From Dioscorea cayenensis subsp. rotundata (lineage: Eukaryota > Streptophyta > Magnoliopsida > Dioscoreales > Dioscoreaceae), in NCBI RefSeq assembly GCF_009730915.1, contig NC_052476.1, forward strand, positions 21,619,257 to 21,683,256: DNA of 64,000 nt, written 5' to 3'. Below are positions 36,955 to 50,500 of this stretch, piece by piece. The translations under genes were made by a program, and so were the position numbers. The number at the start of each line of letters is the position of its first letter. Position 1 is the first letter of the stretch. The notes under the pieces are model-generated. The model searched no databases, was not told where the DNA came from, and saw only the letters and a list, made by a program, of their open reading frames with translations.

Positions 36955-39900
36955 ATGGCAAGCTCTACCAAAATGCCAAACAACATCATTCTTCTCCTCC
37001 TTCTTTTCTTATGTTTATCATCATCATTCACAACCTCATTTTCAGCCCATGTTTGTGATCCTGATCGGTATAAAAAGCTAAGCTTGGACATGAAGAACTT
37101 CCCTTTCTGTGACATTTCTCAGCCTTATGCAGTAAGAGTTAAGTCTCTAGTCAATTCCATGACGACGCCGGAGAAGGTGGCACAACTCGGCAACAATGCA
37201 GACGGCGTTCCACGTCTCGGCTTACCGAAATACAACTGGTGGTCAGAGGCTCTTCATGGCGTCTCCAACGTCGGCGGTGGCTCTTATTTTGATTCACAAG
37301 TCCCCGGCGCCACTAGCTTTCCGACCCCTATCACCACCACCTCCTCCTTTAATGAACTCTTATGGAAAAACATCGGCCAGGTTCATCACTTACATAAATA
37401 AAATATATCTTCATTTTAATGTTTTGTGTGTGCTTCTCATCTCATTATATGTATCTTAATTTATTGTTATGAAGGCGATATCGACGGAAGCAAGAGCAAT
37501 GTACAACATGAATCATGCAGGGTTGACATTTTGGAGTCCAAATATTAATGTGGTAAGGGATCCAAGATGGGGAAGGATACTTGAAACACCAGGTGAAGAT
37601 CCCTACACAGTTGGTCGTTATGCAGTGAATTTTGTAAGAGGGATGCAAGATTTGATAGGGAATGAAACAAGTAAAGACCCAAACACAAGAAGTCTTAAAG
37701 TCTCTACATGTTGCAAGCATTATGCTGCTTATGATTTGGATTCTTGGTCAACTTCTGGTAGCCTTGCCACTGACCGTTTACATTTCAATTCTGATGTAAG
37801 TACGTGCATGTTAATTATATATATATTGCACTGCATGCATGCACGTATGCATGGATTGATTGATTGATTGTTTGTTGTTATATATATATATATATATATG
37901 ATTAATTAGGTGACGGAGCAAGACATGGTGGAGACTTTTCAAAGGCCTTTTGAAGTGTGTGTGAAAGAGGGGGATGTTAGTAGTGTCATGTGTTCTTATA
38001 ACAGTGTTAATGGAATCCCTGCTTGTGCTGATCCAAGGCTCATGAAAGGAACCTTTAGAGATGAATGGAATCTTCATGGGTATATATGTTTTATCGATCT
38101 TTATATGTTTAATCTATCTCTGATTATATTGATCATTAATTCATTTGAATGTATTGTAGATACATAGTTTCAGATTGTGATTCCATTGAGACAATGGTAG
38201 ATGATCTTCAGTGGATGAATGATGAACCAGAAAATGCTGTTGCTCAAGTCATGAGAGCAGGTATATATATATATATGTTTGTTTGTATTTTTATATTGAA
38301 TTTCTTCCTTGAATTTTGTTTTAATTGATTGATTAATTCTGATGATTAAATAAATAATTGTTGATGAAAAGGACTGGACTTGGATTGCATGACATTCTAT
38401 CAGAAATATCTTGGAAACACACTAGCCAAAGGGCTGATCAAAGAGAAGGACATGGACAGAGCATTGATGAACAATTACATGGTTTTAATGAGGCTTGGAT
38501 ACTTTGATAACTTTCCAGAGTTTGCGAACCTCGGCAAAGCAGATATATGTTCACAGGCTAACATCAATCTCGCATTAGACGCGGCAAAGCAAGGGATTGT
38601 TTTGTTGAAGAACAATAAAACTCAGAAATCCTTTTTGCCTTTAGATCCTGTACAATTCAAGGGCAAGACTATCGCCGTCGTCGGTCCTCATGCTAATGCC
38701 ACTAAAGTCATGATCGGAAACTATGCAGGTACATTCATTTCATATATATATATATATATAAATACATTTCTGCAATCTTTACAGTTATTAAAATTACTGA
38801 TTACTTACTCTTAAATTACTGAAGGCGTACCATGCCGATACGTATCACCAAAAGACGGAATAGCAAAATACGCGAATGTGCAATACCAAATGGGGTGTGC
38901 AGATGTGATGTGCAGGAATGGGAGCTTAATTTGGCCAGCAGTAAGAGCTGCAAGAACTGCAGATGCCACTGTAATTGTTGTCGGACTCGATGAGACAATA
39001 GAGAGAGAAGGCTTGGACAGAGAAAATATGGAACTCCCTGGATATCAGCTTCAATTCATCACTCAAGTTGCACATGTTGCCAGTGGCCCGGTGGTTGTCG
39101 TCATCTTATCCGCCGGACCAGTTAACATCCTTTCACTGCAACAAAATCCAGACATTGATTCAATCCTCTGGGCTGGTTATCCTGGTCAAGAAGGTGGCCA
39201 AGCCATTGCTGATGTTATCTTTGGACAATACAATCCTGGTAAATACTAATAATAATCTAATCTATTCTCATTTATATACAAGTTTCGACTTTGATTTGTG
39301 ATTAATGTTTGATTGATTGAATATTCAGCTGGAAGATTGCCAGTGACATGGTATCCACCAGAGTATGTATGGCAGCTGCCAATGACTTCAATGCAATTCA
39401 GGCCAATTCAGAGTTTAGGATATCCAGGAAGGACTTATAAGTTTTACAGTGGTCCTAGTATCTATCCATTTGGATATGGATTGAGCTACACTCAGTTTCA
39501 GTATACTGTAGTGAATTCAACCAGCTCAATTGATAAGCAACTGGGGACAATCCAGCATTGCTACACACTAGAGTACACTAAATCAGGGGCAGCAGCACCA
39601 CCTTGCAATGCAGCCATTGTTGATGATCTTCAATGTGTGGATGGAGACCTGAACATCGTCGTCAATGTGAAGAATACAGGCCAAATAGATGGAGATAATG
39701 TGGTAATGGTTTACTCACAGGCTCCGGCGGGGATTGCTGGAGTTCCGATCAAGAAGGTCGTTGGGTTTCAGAAGGTGTTTGTTAAAGCTGGTGCGACGCA
39801 GACTGTGACATTCTCAATGAACTCATGTGAGAGTTTGAGCATCGTGACGGAGTCAGCATATGTTGCACTGCCGGCGGGGCAGCACACAATCATCGTCGGC

Positions 39901-39969
39901 ACTGATGGGTCTGCAGACACTGTTATCAGGACACCCTTGAAAGTTAATATCAATAAGCAGGGTTCATAG
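36955..39969 (+). CDS. BXL: GH3 beta-D-xylosidase (BXL family), copy B
   Basis: Second apoplastic GH3 xylosidase. Seven exons: 36955-37380, 37475-37795, 37910-38079, 38160-38260, 38372-38728, 38825-39238, 39329-39969 (2430 nt, 809 aa). The hydrophobic signal peptide is at residues 9-32 ([20 protein letters not shown]). The GH3 barrel contains [14 protein letters not shown] and [14 protein letters not shown], with nucleophile Asp311 in YIVSDCDS. The C-terminal GH3 domain contains [16 protein letters not shown] and [20 protein letters not shown] fibronectin III-like tail follows. It has the three intron positions of copy A plus three more (after HFNSD, inside HGY, inside NYAG). It shares order, strand and domain layout with copy A but is clearly diverged, so this is an old duplication or two subfamilies placed side by side. 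Confidence 0.94.
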
Positions 39970-40270
39970 TTTTGGTGTTTTATAGTTTAGATTCTATCAT
40001 TCAAACTAGTTGTGCAATAAGATAGACGCTTAGATTTGTTTAGATGATGTCCTTCAAAGTTTTGATTCAGTCTGAATTGATAAAACATTGGAAAAACATA
40101 ATGATAATAATTTTATGTGACTGAAGAGATTTCAAGACAAATTCTGAATATTTAAGATTTGTAAACATAATTTTTACAGCAGAATTCAATGTTTCAGTTT
40201 TTCTCCAATATCATATACTTGTAAAATAAATATTTACATCCATAGATAGACAATCTAGTGAGTGTAAAGA

Positions 40271-41782
40271 TCATCCAAATGTTTTCTCGCTGCTGTAACA
40301 CATGTAGAGAAATCCATCTTCATCCTTGTATGATTCATAGACCATGTCCATTAGGCTTGCTGTAAAATTAAATCACAATCAAAAGATGTACAAAAACACT
40401 AAGTAAGAATGATGGAAATTGAAGTATCAAGCATGGCAAAATGAACCTGTTTGGGGTAAGGAGTTCTTGATGAATACAAATAAAGCTTTGTCGGGAGTAA
40501 GACGCAGTCTGCCGCTTAGAATATGAATGAACTGCCCTATGGACATGTCTCTCGGGACAAGGAATCTGAAAAAATGACAAACATGACAAGAACATACAAA
40601 AAACCTAAAAAAGGGTACAATAATATGTAGCATACAACATGTTTGACTAAGTAAACGATCGACAATATGGCAACTTTGTGTTTGGCCAAATAAATAAAGC
40701 TATTTGCCTCATTCATGAGGTTTGCATAATTATTTCAGCCAGCAAATCATAAACCTTCCTTGACATCATCCATCAAGATCAAATTCCACTCTCCAGAATA
40801 AAATCGAGAGTAGCAAGCCCTTTCCTTTCACACTTTACTATCATATTCGACAATATACATGCCCGAGGCCCGAGACATCTTGTAAGCTAACTACAGAAGG
40901 AATGACAAATCTCTCAGCTAAACTCATTAGAAACTCAATCCAAATTGAAGCCATAGGACACTCATTTACAGCAATTTGAACAATTCAAAAGTGTCATTTG
41001 GGGTGATCAAGGATGCCTACTTATTAGTTCATAAATCAAGGTAGCATAACAAACATAATAGTTACATCAACCAATAAACTGACATCCTTTTTCCAGAACA
41101 CATATGACTTATTTGATTGTAATACAGCATGATTGGAACTAGAATAACTTACTTTTTCTTTTCCATCTGAGGCAGGTCACATCTACAATACCTTTCCGCA
41201 ATTACCTGCATTCATTAATATATAATTCAAAATCATTCAGGCCTTCTAAAATCACATCAACATTTAACATTTATCTCTCAAAACTAAATTGCAGTTTAGC
41301 AAATAGCACATAAAAGGTTAATCTAAGATGATATCCATCATAACAAAAAAATCTTGGACTAAGCATTGTCAATTCGTTTTAATACCATCCGGATCATCAA
41401 GATTACTTTTTTCACAAATTTGACTCACAGAATTGACTAAATCTCGCAAAGTTTTTGCAAACTATCAAGGAACTCAAGAGAACAACCAGTGCATAGCAAT
41501 GTACCAAAAAAAAGATACTCAATCGCGATGGAACAAACAGCAATTCCCAAAAGGAAAGAAAGGGAACAAATGATCAAAGGCGCATACCGGGACGCGATCA
41601 GGATACTTGGCAACGATGTCCCTCGATTCCGCAAGCCGCTCCTCTGCAAAAGACCCAAATTGAGCAATTGAAACACCAGAAAATAAAATATAAAGAAAAA
41701 AAAGACAAAATTCAGCTGAGGAATCGAGAGAAAACAACGAACCAAAGGAGAATTCGTCCTTGAAAGGCATGATCTGCTTCAT
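40271..41782 (-). CDS. ATG8I: Autophagy-related ubiquitin-like protein ATG8 (h/i type)
   Basis: ATG8 is conjugated to phosphatidylethanolamine on autophagosome membranes and recruits cargo receptors. Five exons on the minus strand: 41743-41782, 41588-41643, 41153-41205, 40447-40565, 40271-40359 (357 nt, 118 aa). The protein starts [20 protein letters not shown]; the core includes [30 protein letters not shown] and [13 protein letters not shown]. It ends [10 protein letters not shown] followed directly by TGA. The exposed C-terminal Gly and the ERLAESR / YSSEKTFG signatures are those of the ATG8h/i clade, which needs no ATG4 trimming before lipidation. All introns are GT-AG and phases agree. 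The start at 41782 is the only in-frame ATG giving the N-terminal helix; an in-frame Met at residue 5 is an alternative. Confidence 0.94.
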
Positions 41783-42153
41783 TGAATCCGAGAAAGAGAG
41801 AGAGAGAGAAGAGATTCTAGGGTTTCAAATCAGAGAAAAGAGAAGAGGATTAACACGCGATGCTTGGAAAACTATATATATTATAAATATAAAACAACGG
41901 AAAAGGGAAACACTTTATTACGTTTTAACCCTCGTATTAATTAATATTACATTGAACCCCTCCACGTTAGATTAGGTATCCAGGACGCAATCGGATGCGG
42001 ATTATTTCCTCGACTTAATCCGTTAGCCCGATAAGACCTTGACCAAATGTTTATTATTAATTTAAAAAGCTTCTGGAGAGTTACTTACGTATCTAAATAT
42101 TTCTACTAATATTTTTTTTTCCTTTTTATTTTGTAAAACATGGTCATCGATTC

Positions 42154-42189
<36 letters not shown>

Positions 42190-42808
42190 AAAATAGATAA
42201 ATTACGAAATATATTAAATCAAATAAGAAATAGGGATGCCAGTTAAGTTTTTTTTTATTCTAATTTTTGTTTATAAATTACATGTAGTAATGCTAAATAA
42301 AATCTTTTTAATTTATTTATCTATAATAAAATTACTTACAAATTATACAAAAATTAAATTTTGATAACTAATATTCATAACTCAATGGGAGATATATTCA
42401 GATTTAAGCTGACATTTTGCATAGAGATGTTATATCAAGGCAAAAATGCATTTCTGAAAATTTTAAAAAAAAAATCCAAAGATTTAAATAAAAATTTGAC
42501 AAATTGATTTTGTTTCAAGTTTTTTCAAAGATTATTATTAAGTAATAATAGCATCAACAATCATTTTTTTAGTGCAGTGGATTATTCTTTGAATTGTGAA
42601 TAAGTAGACTAGGGGATGTCTCCTTAGATCAGTAATACTGTTATAGTGCTGTGAAAATACTACAAAAATAATGTATAAATACTATAATAGTACTATTTAT
42701 TCACTATTTATTAGTTCTCTATGAGAGATTGTATAGTAAGGAGATTTATTAGCCTGGTTGATGCACTCTCTTACGTTATTTTTTAAAAATAAAAAATAAA
42801 AAAAATAG

Positions 42809-42848
<40 letters not shown>

Positions 42849-43170
42849 ACATTGTCATATCAGGTTGAGCTAGGGAGAAAAACAAAGGTGTCACTTTTTT
42901 ATATGTGAATTAATAGTGAGTATTTTCGGAAATAATTCTGGGTGGTTGGAAATTTTTTTTTAAAATAAAAATGGTAAGATTTTTCATTGATAAATTGAGG
43001 AGCAGAACATGCCAACAAAGCATGAAGAAGAGGCTCAATGGATTGGTGGAGAAACTGAGAAGAGATGTTGTCAAGCTTTAGAGAACCAATCAGAGCAAAG
43101 CTGAAGATCCACCACTTGATTAGGCTCAGGCTCGTTGCTTCACAGCCTCACTATTCCCTCTCTCTCTTAA
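41783..43170. other. Divergent intergenic region, ATG8I / LHCB
   Basis: The ATG8I leader (with a CT-rich tract) is followed by AT-rich DNA with AT runs at 42157-42187 and a (CT)n(TA)n run at 42810-42848. The TACTATAxATA-rich segment at 42600-42780 may be a MITE remnant. CCAAT at about 43085 is a plausible LHCB promoter element. Confidence 0.5.
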
Positions 43171-43177
43171 TATATAA
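43171..43177 (+). promoter_or_regulatory. LHCB TATA box
   Basis: TATATAA lies 76 bp upstream of the start codon, preceded by a CT-rich initiator-like stretch. AACCAATCAG (about 43083-43092) would serve as the CCAAT element. Confidence 0.55.
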
Positions 43178-43252
43178 CTAACTAAACTGCCTCCACTTTC
43201 ATTCAACCAAAAGCAAGCCATTCACATCTCCAACTCTTCCACTACAACAGCA

Positions 43253-44038
43253 ATGGCAACCATGGCTCTCTCCTCTCCTTCTCTCGCCGGCAAGGCAGTC
43301 CCCTTTGCCCGCCAATCAGTCGGTGGCAATGGCCGTGTCTCCATGAGGAAGACCGGTGGCAGGCCAGCTGCCTCTGGTAGCCCATGGTACGGCCCAGACC
43401 GTGTTAAGTACCTCGGTCCATTCTCTGGTGAGCCACCATCCTACCTCACTGGTGAATTCCCCGGAGACTATGGCTGGGACACTGCTGGGCTCTCTGCTGA
43501 CCCTGAGACATTCGCGAAGAACAGGGAGTTGGAAGTGATCCACTGCCGGTGGGCAATGCTTGGAGCATTGGGCTGTGTCTTCCCTGAGCTCCTTTCAAGG
43601 AACGGAGTGAAGTTCGGCGAGGCTGTCTGGTTCAAGGCCGGATCTCAGATCTTCAGTGAGGGTGGCTTGGATTATCTCGGCAACCCAAGTCTCATCCATG
43701 CTCAGAGCATCCTTGCCATCTGGGCATGCCAGGTGATTCTCATGGGCGCCGTTGAGGGGTACCGCATTGCAGGTGGTCCACTCGGGGAGATCACTGACCC
43801 GCTCTACCCCGGAGGCAGCTTTGATCCCCTTGGCCTTGCTGATGACCCAGAGGCGTTCGCTGAGCTTAAGGTGAAGGAAATCAAGAATGGCAGGCTTGCC
43901 ATGTTCTCCATGTTCGGCTTCTTTGTTCAGGCTATCGTCACCGGAAAGGGACCACTGGAGAACCTTGCTGACCACCTTGCAGACCCTGTGAACAATAATG
44001 CCTGGGCATATGCCACCAACTTTGTACCTGGAAAGTGA
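43253..44038 (+). CDS. LHCB1: Chlorophyll a/b-binding protein of LHCII (Lhcb1-type)
   Basis: Nuclear-encoded major antenna protein of photosystem II, imported into chloroplasts. Single exon, 261 aa, GC-rich against its surroundings. The transit peptide is about residues 1-32 ([15 protein letters not shown]) with RVSMRKT at the processing site. The mature protein has [19 protein letters not shown], then transmembrane helix 1 with the chlorophyll-binding [16 protein letters not shown], helix 2 near [20 protein letters not shown], and helix 3 with [16 protein letters not shown]. It ends [14 protein letters not shown]. Helix 1 has Cys where HSRW is usual. Absence of introns, length and the SPWYG region favour Lhcb1 over Lhcb2, which normally has an intron and a different N-terminus. 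Confidence 0.95.
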   Translation: MATMALSSPSLAGKAVPFARQSVGGNGRVSMRKTGGRPAASGSPWYGPDRVKYLGPFSGEPPSYLTGEFPGDYGWDTAGLSADPETFAKNRELEVIHCRWAMLGALGCVFPELLSRNGVKFGEAVWFKAGSQIFSEGGLDYLGNPSLIHAQSILAIWACQVILMGAVEGYRIAGGPLGEITDPLYPGGSFDPLGLADDPEAFAELKVKEIKNGRLAMFSMFGFFVQAIVTGKGPLENLADHLADPVNNNAWAYATNFVPGK

Positions 44039-44545
44039 GCTTTGATCTTCATGCATTGTTGTTGATGTACACTAGCATTCTTTGCACGGTCAAGAATCAA
44101 TCAATGAGAAGCGTTTGATTAAATTTTAACTCCCTGGGAACAATTATCAGCAAGATGACCACAAATATAAAAACATCATTCATGATATTGCTTGCACAAA
44201 ACACTCAAAAATAAATATGAACAACAATTCAATGTCAGGCATGTGATTAAAATTAAGAGTGGGATATTGAACTCATTGTACAAGCCCGGCTTTCAAGCTG
44301 ATGATCCTCTGAACCTTGAGTGCTTTCTCTTTCTTATCATCGGTAAAGCATCCAGATTCAGTGTTAAGTCTGGGAATTTGATATTAACAGTTATGTTGCC
44401 GCTGAGTTCTTAATTCATCAGTCTTCTCACTGAACTCATTGGCATGTAAGTACATAATATGAAGAAAGGTGTTATCTTTGTGTCTCCGTGAAATATTCAA
44501 TTTTCTAAATTTGTAAACCTTTAGTGAAAATGGCAAACAGGTCTT
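44039..44545. other. Convergent 3' region, LHCB / WDR6
   Basis: About 500 bp between two converging genes, presumably their 3' UTRs. The open frame at 44192-44413 (+) has no homology that I recognise. Confidence 0.6.
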
Positions 44546-47500
44546 CTAATCTTTGTTAGGGCAAGAAAAGAACTCAACCACTTGCATACCTCTTCCACCG
44601 ACAGCAATTTGATATTTGTTTCTGGCACCGATCCAATAACATGAACAAATGACAACTTAGCATGGGTGATATTAGTCTAAAAACAATGGCAGTGAGACCA
44701 AAATAGAAAAATATTGAAAATATTCACCTGCCACATTTTACTGCAGAGAGTGCCTCTGGCTCTGGCACACTAATGATCAGATGAGAATTCTCAGTGAGTT
44801 TACCATGATGATCAATGCTCCAGCACCTAATTCGCTGATCAAGACCTGTAGAGAAAGCCCAGATACCATCCATCCAAACACCTGCAAAACCGAGGCTTCA
44901 GGTAATGCATTCCCTTTCACACACAGCATGACTTTGCTGTAAGAATGATTTGCCTGATGATGTTTTATTATTCATTGGATATATTTTAAGATACAATAGA
45001 TATATGGCTAGATGATTTAAGCAGAGAGGAGTTGTTACAAGGATTAGGAAAATGATAAAAAAAAGTTGAAGAACATAGATGCAAATTTGGATGAGTCACT
45101 GATAAATATGATGCTTAAATAAAATGCTACAAGGCCACTGCTTTTCTTTGTTATTACTTTTCTTGGCTTCTGCTCGTCAATGGTGAAAGGATAAAAGTCA
45201 TAAAACATAATTTAAAAAAAAAAAAAATTTGCTTTGATATAGGTTGTTACCTTTTACTGCTGAACTGTGAGCAGATGCAATGCCATTTTTAAAAAGAATT
45301 CTGACGCCATGCTTAGTAATCATGTTATCACACAAACCTGCATAAGATCATTTTCATTTTAAACTTTCAATTCTGAAGAAGAAGTTTCAAGATGACACTT
45401 CTGTCTATACCTGAGCACTGAAGGACAGTTGGATCCTTTGGCACACTATCAGTCGATTGTCGATGGTTCAAATCAACACATGTCGCTTGTGATGTGAAAT
45501 CAAAACCAACACAATGTAGTGCCTGGTCATCCCCACCACTCAGAAGACAGTAACCTACTACTGATCTTGAATTCAAAGAACCCTTCAATTCTGAAAGATG
45601 TAGACAATTAACACCTGATTGATGGACAGATTTCATCACAAGTAGTGGTTGAACTTCACAGGTTTCAATAGGCAAGATACTGGAGCTTCTTTCAGGAATG
45701 AGGTTGGTGGTTGAACTCCCGGTTTGGGAACTTGTTTGAGTGCACAAAGGATCATTTCCTTTAACAGACAAAGCTTCCAATGGTTTGGCAGAAGTTAGGC
45801 CATCAGTATTGTTGCCAATCTCACTGTTGTTTATAGAATCTTGGATATTCTTTCCAGAGGACCGCCTTACAGATGATTTCCACCAACGTCCACCCTGACT
45901 TCCCCTGCCCGTTTGGGGTCTCCTCTGCCAACCAATAAGCAGTTCTGGTTGACACTTGATAGTTGATAGCATAAAGTGTTCAACTGCTTCCGTTACATCC
46001 CAGAAAGTAATATTTCCATCTGTAGATCCACCAATGATGAAATATGCATTCCCAATCTGCTCATTATCTGCAAACACAAAGAGGAAAAAAAAATATTGAA
46101 GCACTTGATTTGGATTATAGTGGCATGATGCTCAATGATTGAGGTACATAGTTTCAGTAGGAAACATTGAAGAACTCAATGCCTCTCATGATTGTGGCTC
46201 CAGTTACAAACCACCTGGTAGAATTATTGGTGGCCTGAGAACAAGTGTAACAACCTAGGCAACTAGCCTAATCTAAGCAGATGTACAGTGTATGTTTAGA
46301 CCTTGGCTGTGCATTTCAGCAACACTCAGGAATTACTCCTATAAAACAGTATGCAAAATCTGAATTGTGAAAAATCAGCATATACTTGCCTCTAGAAGTG
46401 TCATGAACCGGAACAACCACATGCTGCAGTGCTAGAACAGGAGATGTTTGTGGAACCAATAAACCAACATCAAACCTGAATGAAAAATTGCCAAATATGT
46501 CAGACACCAAATGAAGGTCATCACTAATAGAAAATAGTTTACTAAGTCTACATACCACAGCCGACAAGGCAAAACAAGTGCCCTCAAGGAAAGTGTAGCA
46601 TCAGAACAGGAGACCGCAATAAAACATACAGTCAACCTGATAAAAGGAGAGAATGATCATGTAAATTCACTAGGCAAAGAGAAATTCTCGCTCTTGTAGG
46701 CAGTCATAAAAAGATTAGCAAAAGAAACAATTGCAATGCAATTTTACCTGCTGCCAGTGTGCTTCAAAAGAAAACCAGTAACAGCCAGGTACCTCCAATC
46801 ATTGTCCATAAGATTCACAAGATTATCTCTAGGCTTTTCAGTACTGCATCTTGCTGTTTGTGGATCAGAAATTGGAGAGGGCTTTATGGTGGAACTGTTC
46901 TTTTCCTCATTTATTTCCATTAATCTATCTCTTCTATGAGTACTTGTAAACCTTTGAGGCATGTAAGTAGAGAGCCATCGGAAAGATATTGAAGAAAACT
47001 CATTCAAGGGAGGACAAGATATAGCTGAAGCGTCACTGGGTTCCTTATCACAATCTTCTTCTTTGGTGATCACTTCCTTATTTTCTAAAATCCAAGAAGT
47101 CAAAACCTGCTTGGCACCAACTGATATGAGTAAAAACTGATTCTCGTTGCTCTCTGTTGAAACATAAATTGTATTTTCTTCCGCCAAGTTATAACTTGTG
47201 TCAGCACTGAATCTGTGAATCCCTGATATGAAGCAAATTGACCTCACAGCTGAACCACCAACATGCTCCCCAAGCAATTTGGAGTCTTGCCAATTTCCCA
47301 TATCAAAAGGCATGTATCTACATGCAAAGAGTCAGATCTCTTTTAGCATGGAGTCCTAAATCAGACACACGATGATTTTCTATAGAGTAGAGCAGTCATA
47401 CAAATAATAAGAACAAATACAAGGGAAATAAACAGCATTCAATGCTCCATGCTGCTGTGTGCCAAGAATGTCCTATGCACGAGGAAATAATCAAAGAATA

Positions 47501-50500
47501 TAGTCCACTGCCTAAATGAAGGGATTGATTTTTCTAACCTGGCAGCATCTAGTTATTCATTGCACTACTAAAGATAAAACATTTATGAGAATTAAGAGAT
47601 ACAGACCTGGTCAATCGAACTGTTCCATCTTCACAGCCTGTTGCAATCCATGCATCATAGTTCTTTCTTGAAAAACAAGAAGATATGAAGCACAGGGAAT
47701 GCACCTCCCTTCCGTGATATTGCATGTGCAAAACCTTAGGGAATAGCTGCCTTTCATGAACCGGCACCCAGAGTCTACTGATATAAATGGTTTGATCCTG
47801 GAGGAAAGAAACAATTTTAGTTTTAGAAGGCATACATGAGTATGTGAAAGGTAAAATCTTTTTTATGCAACAGAAACAATATACACCTCCAGACGAAACA
47901 GGCCATTGATTGATACTATTTAAGTTTACAACATGTGAGATTCCCATCCCATCACTTAATTACTTATATCCAGGATTTAAAATGAAAGATAATTTGTTCC
48001 AAACCTTCACATAGGCAAAACAGTTCTGGTATTCAGGGACAGCACCAATGTTATAGGAATATGGTCGACGCCATCCACCACAAGAAATCTGCAGTGTCTG
48101 CCAAATCATGCAGTACATTGTTGGTCAGGGTTGAATAAAAGAGGACAAACAGCAAACAATAAACATTTTGGATAAAACGTGACAAAGAAGAACCTTTGTT
48201 TCATTCCTCAAGTCCCACATGATAAAATCTGCTGATGTAAAGCCTATTGCATAATTGCCTTCAGCCAAATCTTCAAAAAAGGTTGTTGGCTTGGTCACAA
48301 CTGACTGGATAGTACTCAATTCTTTCACTTGTTTCATCCCAATGAATTCTAAATTCACTTTATTCACACCACACCTAAAATAACAAATGCATCCATCTCC
48401 TCCAGTCTATAAAATTTGGCCATGAGGAAATTAGAGGCTTTAGAAATCACTTCCATAGAAGCCAACATTTTAAAATTTAAACTTTACCGTGCGTATTTCA
48501 GCTTGCTTGGACTCTGATGTAGCAATCAGAACACTAGTCACACTAGAGATGCCATGGGCCCCTTTAAAGTGGCAGAGTGCAGAGATCTGCCCCAATTTCT
48601 CAACAGAATTTGCAACCACTAGATCTTCTGATAAGGGAAAGGCAGTAAGATTACCACGTTGATCCCCACATACTAAAACCTAGAAGATGTATTTAATCAA
48701 TTAACCAGCACAAATCCTGAAATGGCTTAAGGACAGTTTAATCCTTTTTAACACAAAAAAGCAAAGAATTTCATCAAACAAGCAACTGAACAAAGACATA
48801 CATACATACATACATAATTATACATACAAACACCAGCAGACCAATCAGCATGTTAGTATCAGTAGATGCATCAAAACTGAACTTTGAACAATTAAAACCA
48901 GATTACCTCTGCACTGATTGATACATCTAGACACATAATCCGTGCCCCAAAACATGTTGTGAACACTGCAATAAGAGATACACTCTGATCCACATTGACT
49001 TTGTTGGCATCTGATTCTAAAATGTCATCAATCTTCCACAACTTCAAAATTCCCCCAGGGTTAGTGGTGAATATATGCCTATAGAAAAATAGACAAATAA
49101 ATGCTCAACTGTTTATTGTGCATAAATTATGAAAGTAGCAGAACTGATACTCACTGACACCCCAACAATTTGCACCAAAAGATACCAAGTAGCTGTCTCT
49201 CTTTTTCCGCCGCCCATGTAAAGCATGACACCAATTTAGGAGCCAGATCCCTATCAATGATTCTAATAACTGTGACATTTCCTTTCCCATCACCAAGAGC
49301 AATTATATCTTCCTTATTAAAATTGTGGGGGTCAGATTTTTCAGATGATTTTATGACCATTAAATCCATGCAAATGATGGGTGCTTCTTGACTGACGTGT
49401 GTTAGTTCAGTCCATCTTACATCTCCAGGGTCTGAGAAATTAACATGATACAAATACCCATTGTTTGTTGTGACATAAAGGGCATTCTCTTGGGTAAAAT
49501 GCAAGCATCTTATATATTCACTTTTGCTGCAAATTAATAAATAAATATGATCAATGACAATTTGTGTTGACCACTAAGGAAAAATTCAGAGTTCAGAGTG
49601 TTGACCACTAAGATATTGAAATGATACAGCAGTAACCCTATGTGATAATAAAATTGAACAAATTAAAAAAGCAAATACACAAATGAAATATTACCTGTTC
49701 ATCAGACCAAGCTGTTTTGATATTTTAGGTGCACAAATACTGAAGGCCTCTGCCTGGGACTTTAACTCACTTAACCTTCTAGGTTGTGATGCATCCTCCT
49801 TTGATGCAGAGTGATATACGTGTGCTTTGATAGCAGAATCAAAACCAGCAGTGACAAGAAGAGAAGAGCTTGGATCATAGACACATCTCCATATACCTCT
49901 CCCACTGAATGGTTATGAATTCAATGTTGCTTAGAAAAGCAGGCATGCACCCTAAATATGAATAAAAAGGCATTGTCAGAACTTACATGTGTTCTCTGAT
50001 CATCAAAAGTTGACTGCCATCCATTCCCCACACACGACAAGTACAATCTTCACTAGCTGTGATAACTATCTAAACCAAATGTTGAAGTGAAAGAACCACC
50101 AAGGCCTCAGAAAATCAAAGAATTATAAAAAATAAAAATAAAAAAAACAAACAAAGGACTTGTACATCCAGAGATGAATGCCCCTCAACACAATGCACCA
50201 CACCTCATTTAATGGAACAAATCCATATTATTATGTCAAGAATAGTAAGAGGACCAATTCACAAAATGAATTAAAAACCTTTAAAAAAAAAACTGCTTAC
50301 GGAATCAGATAGATAACAATCCCAGATCCTGGCATTATGGCCAAAGAGTGTGTGGCTGACCAATGCTTGATCACCATTGTTCTCTGCTTGTTCACCACAA
50401 TCAGTTCTCAGACCATTAATCATCCAGATTCGAGCACTGTCCTATCATCAAAGCCACATAAAATGGACTAAATAGATGCGCACAAACAATAACCAATGTA

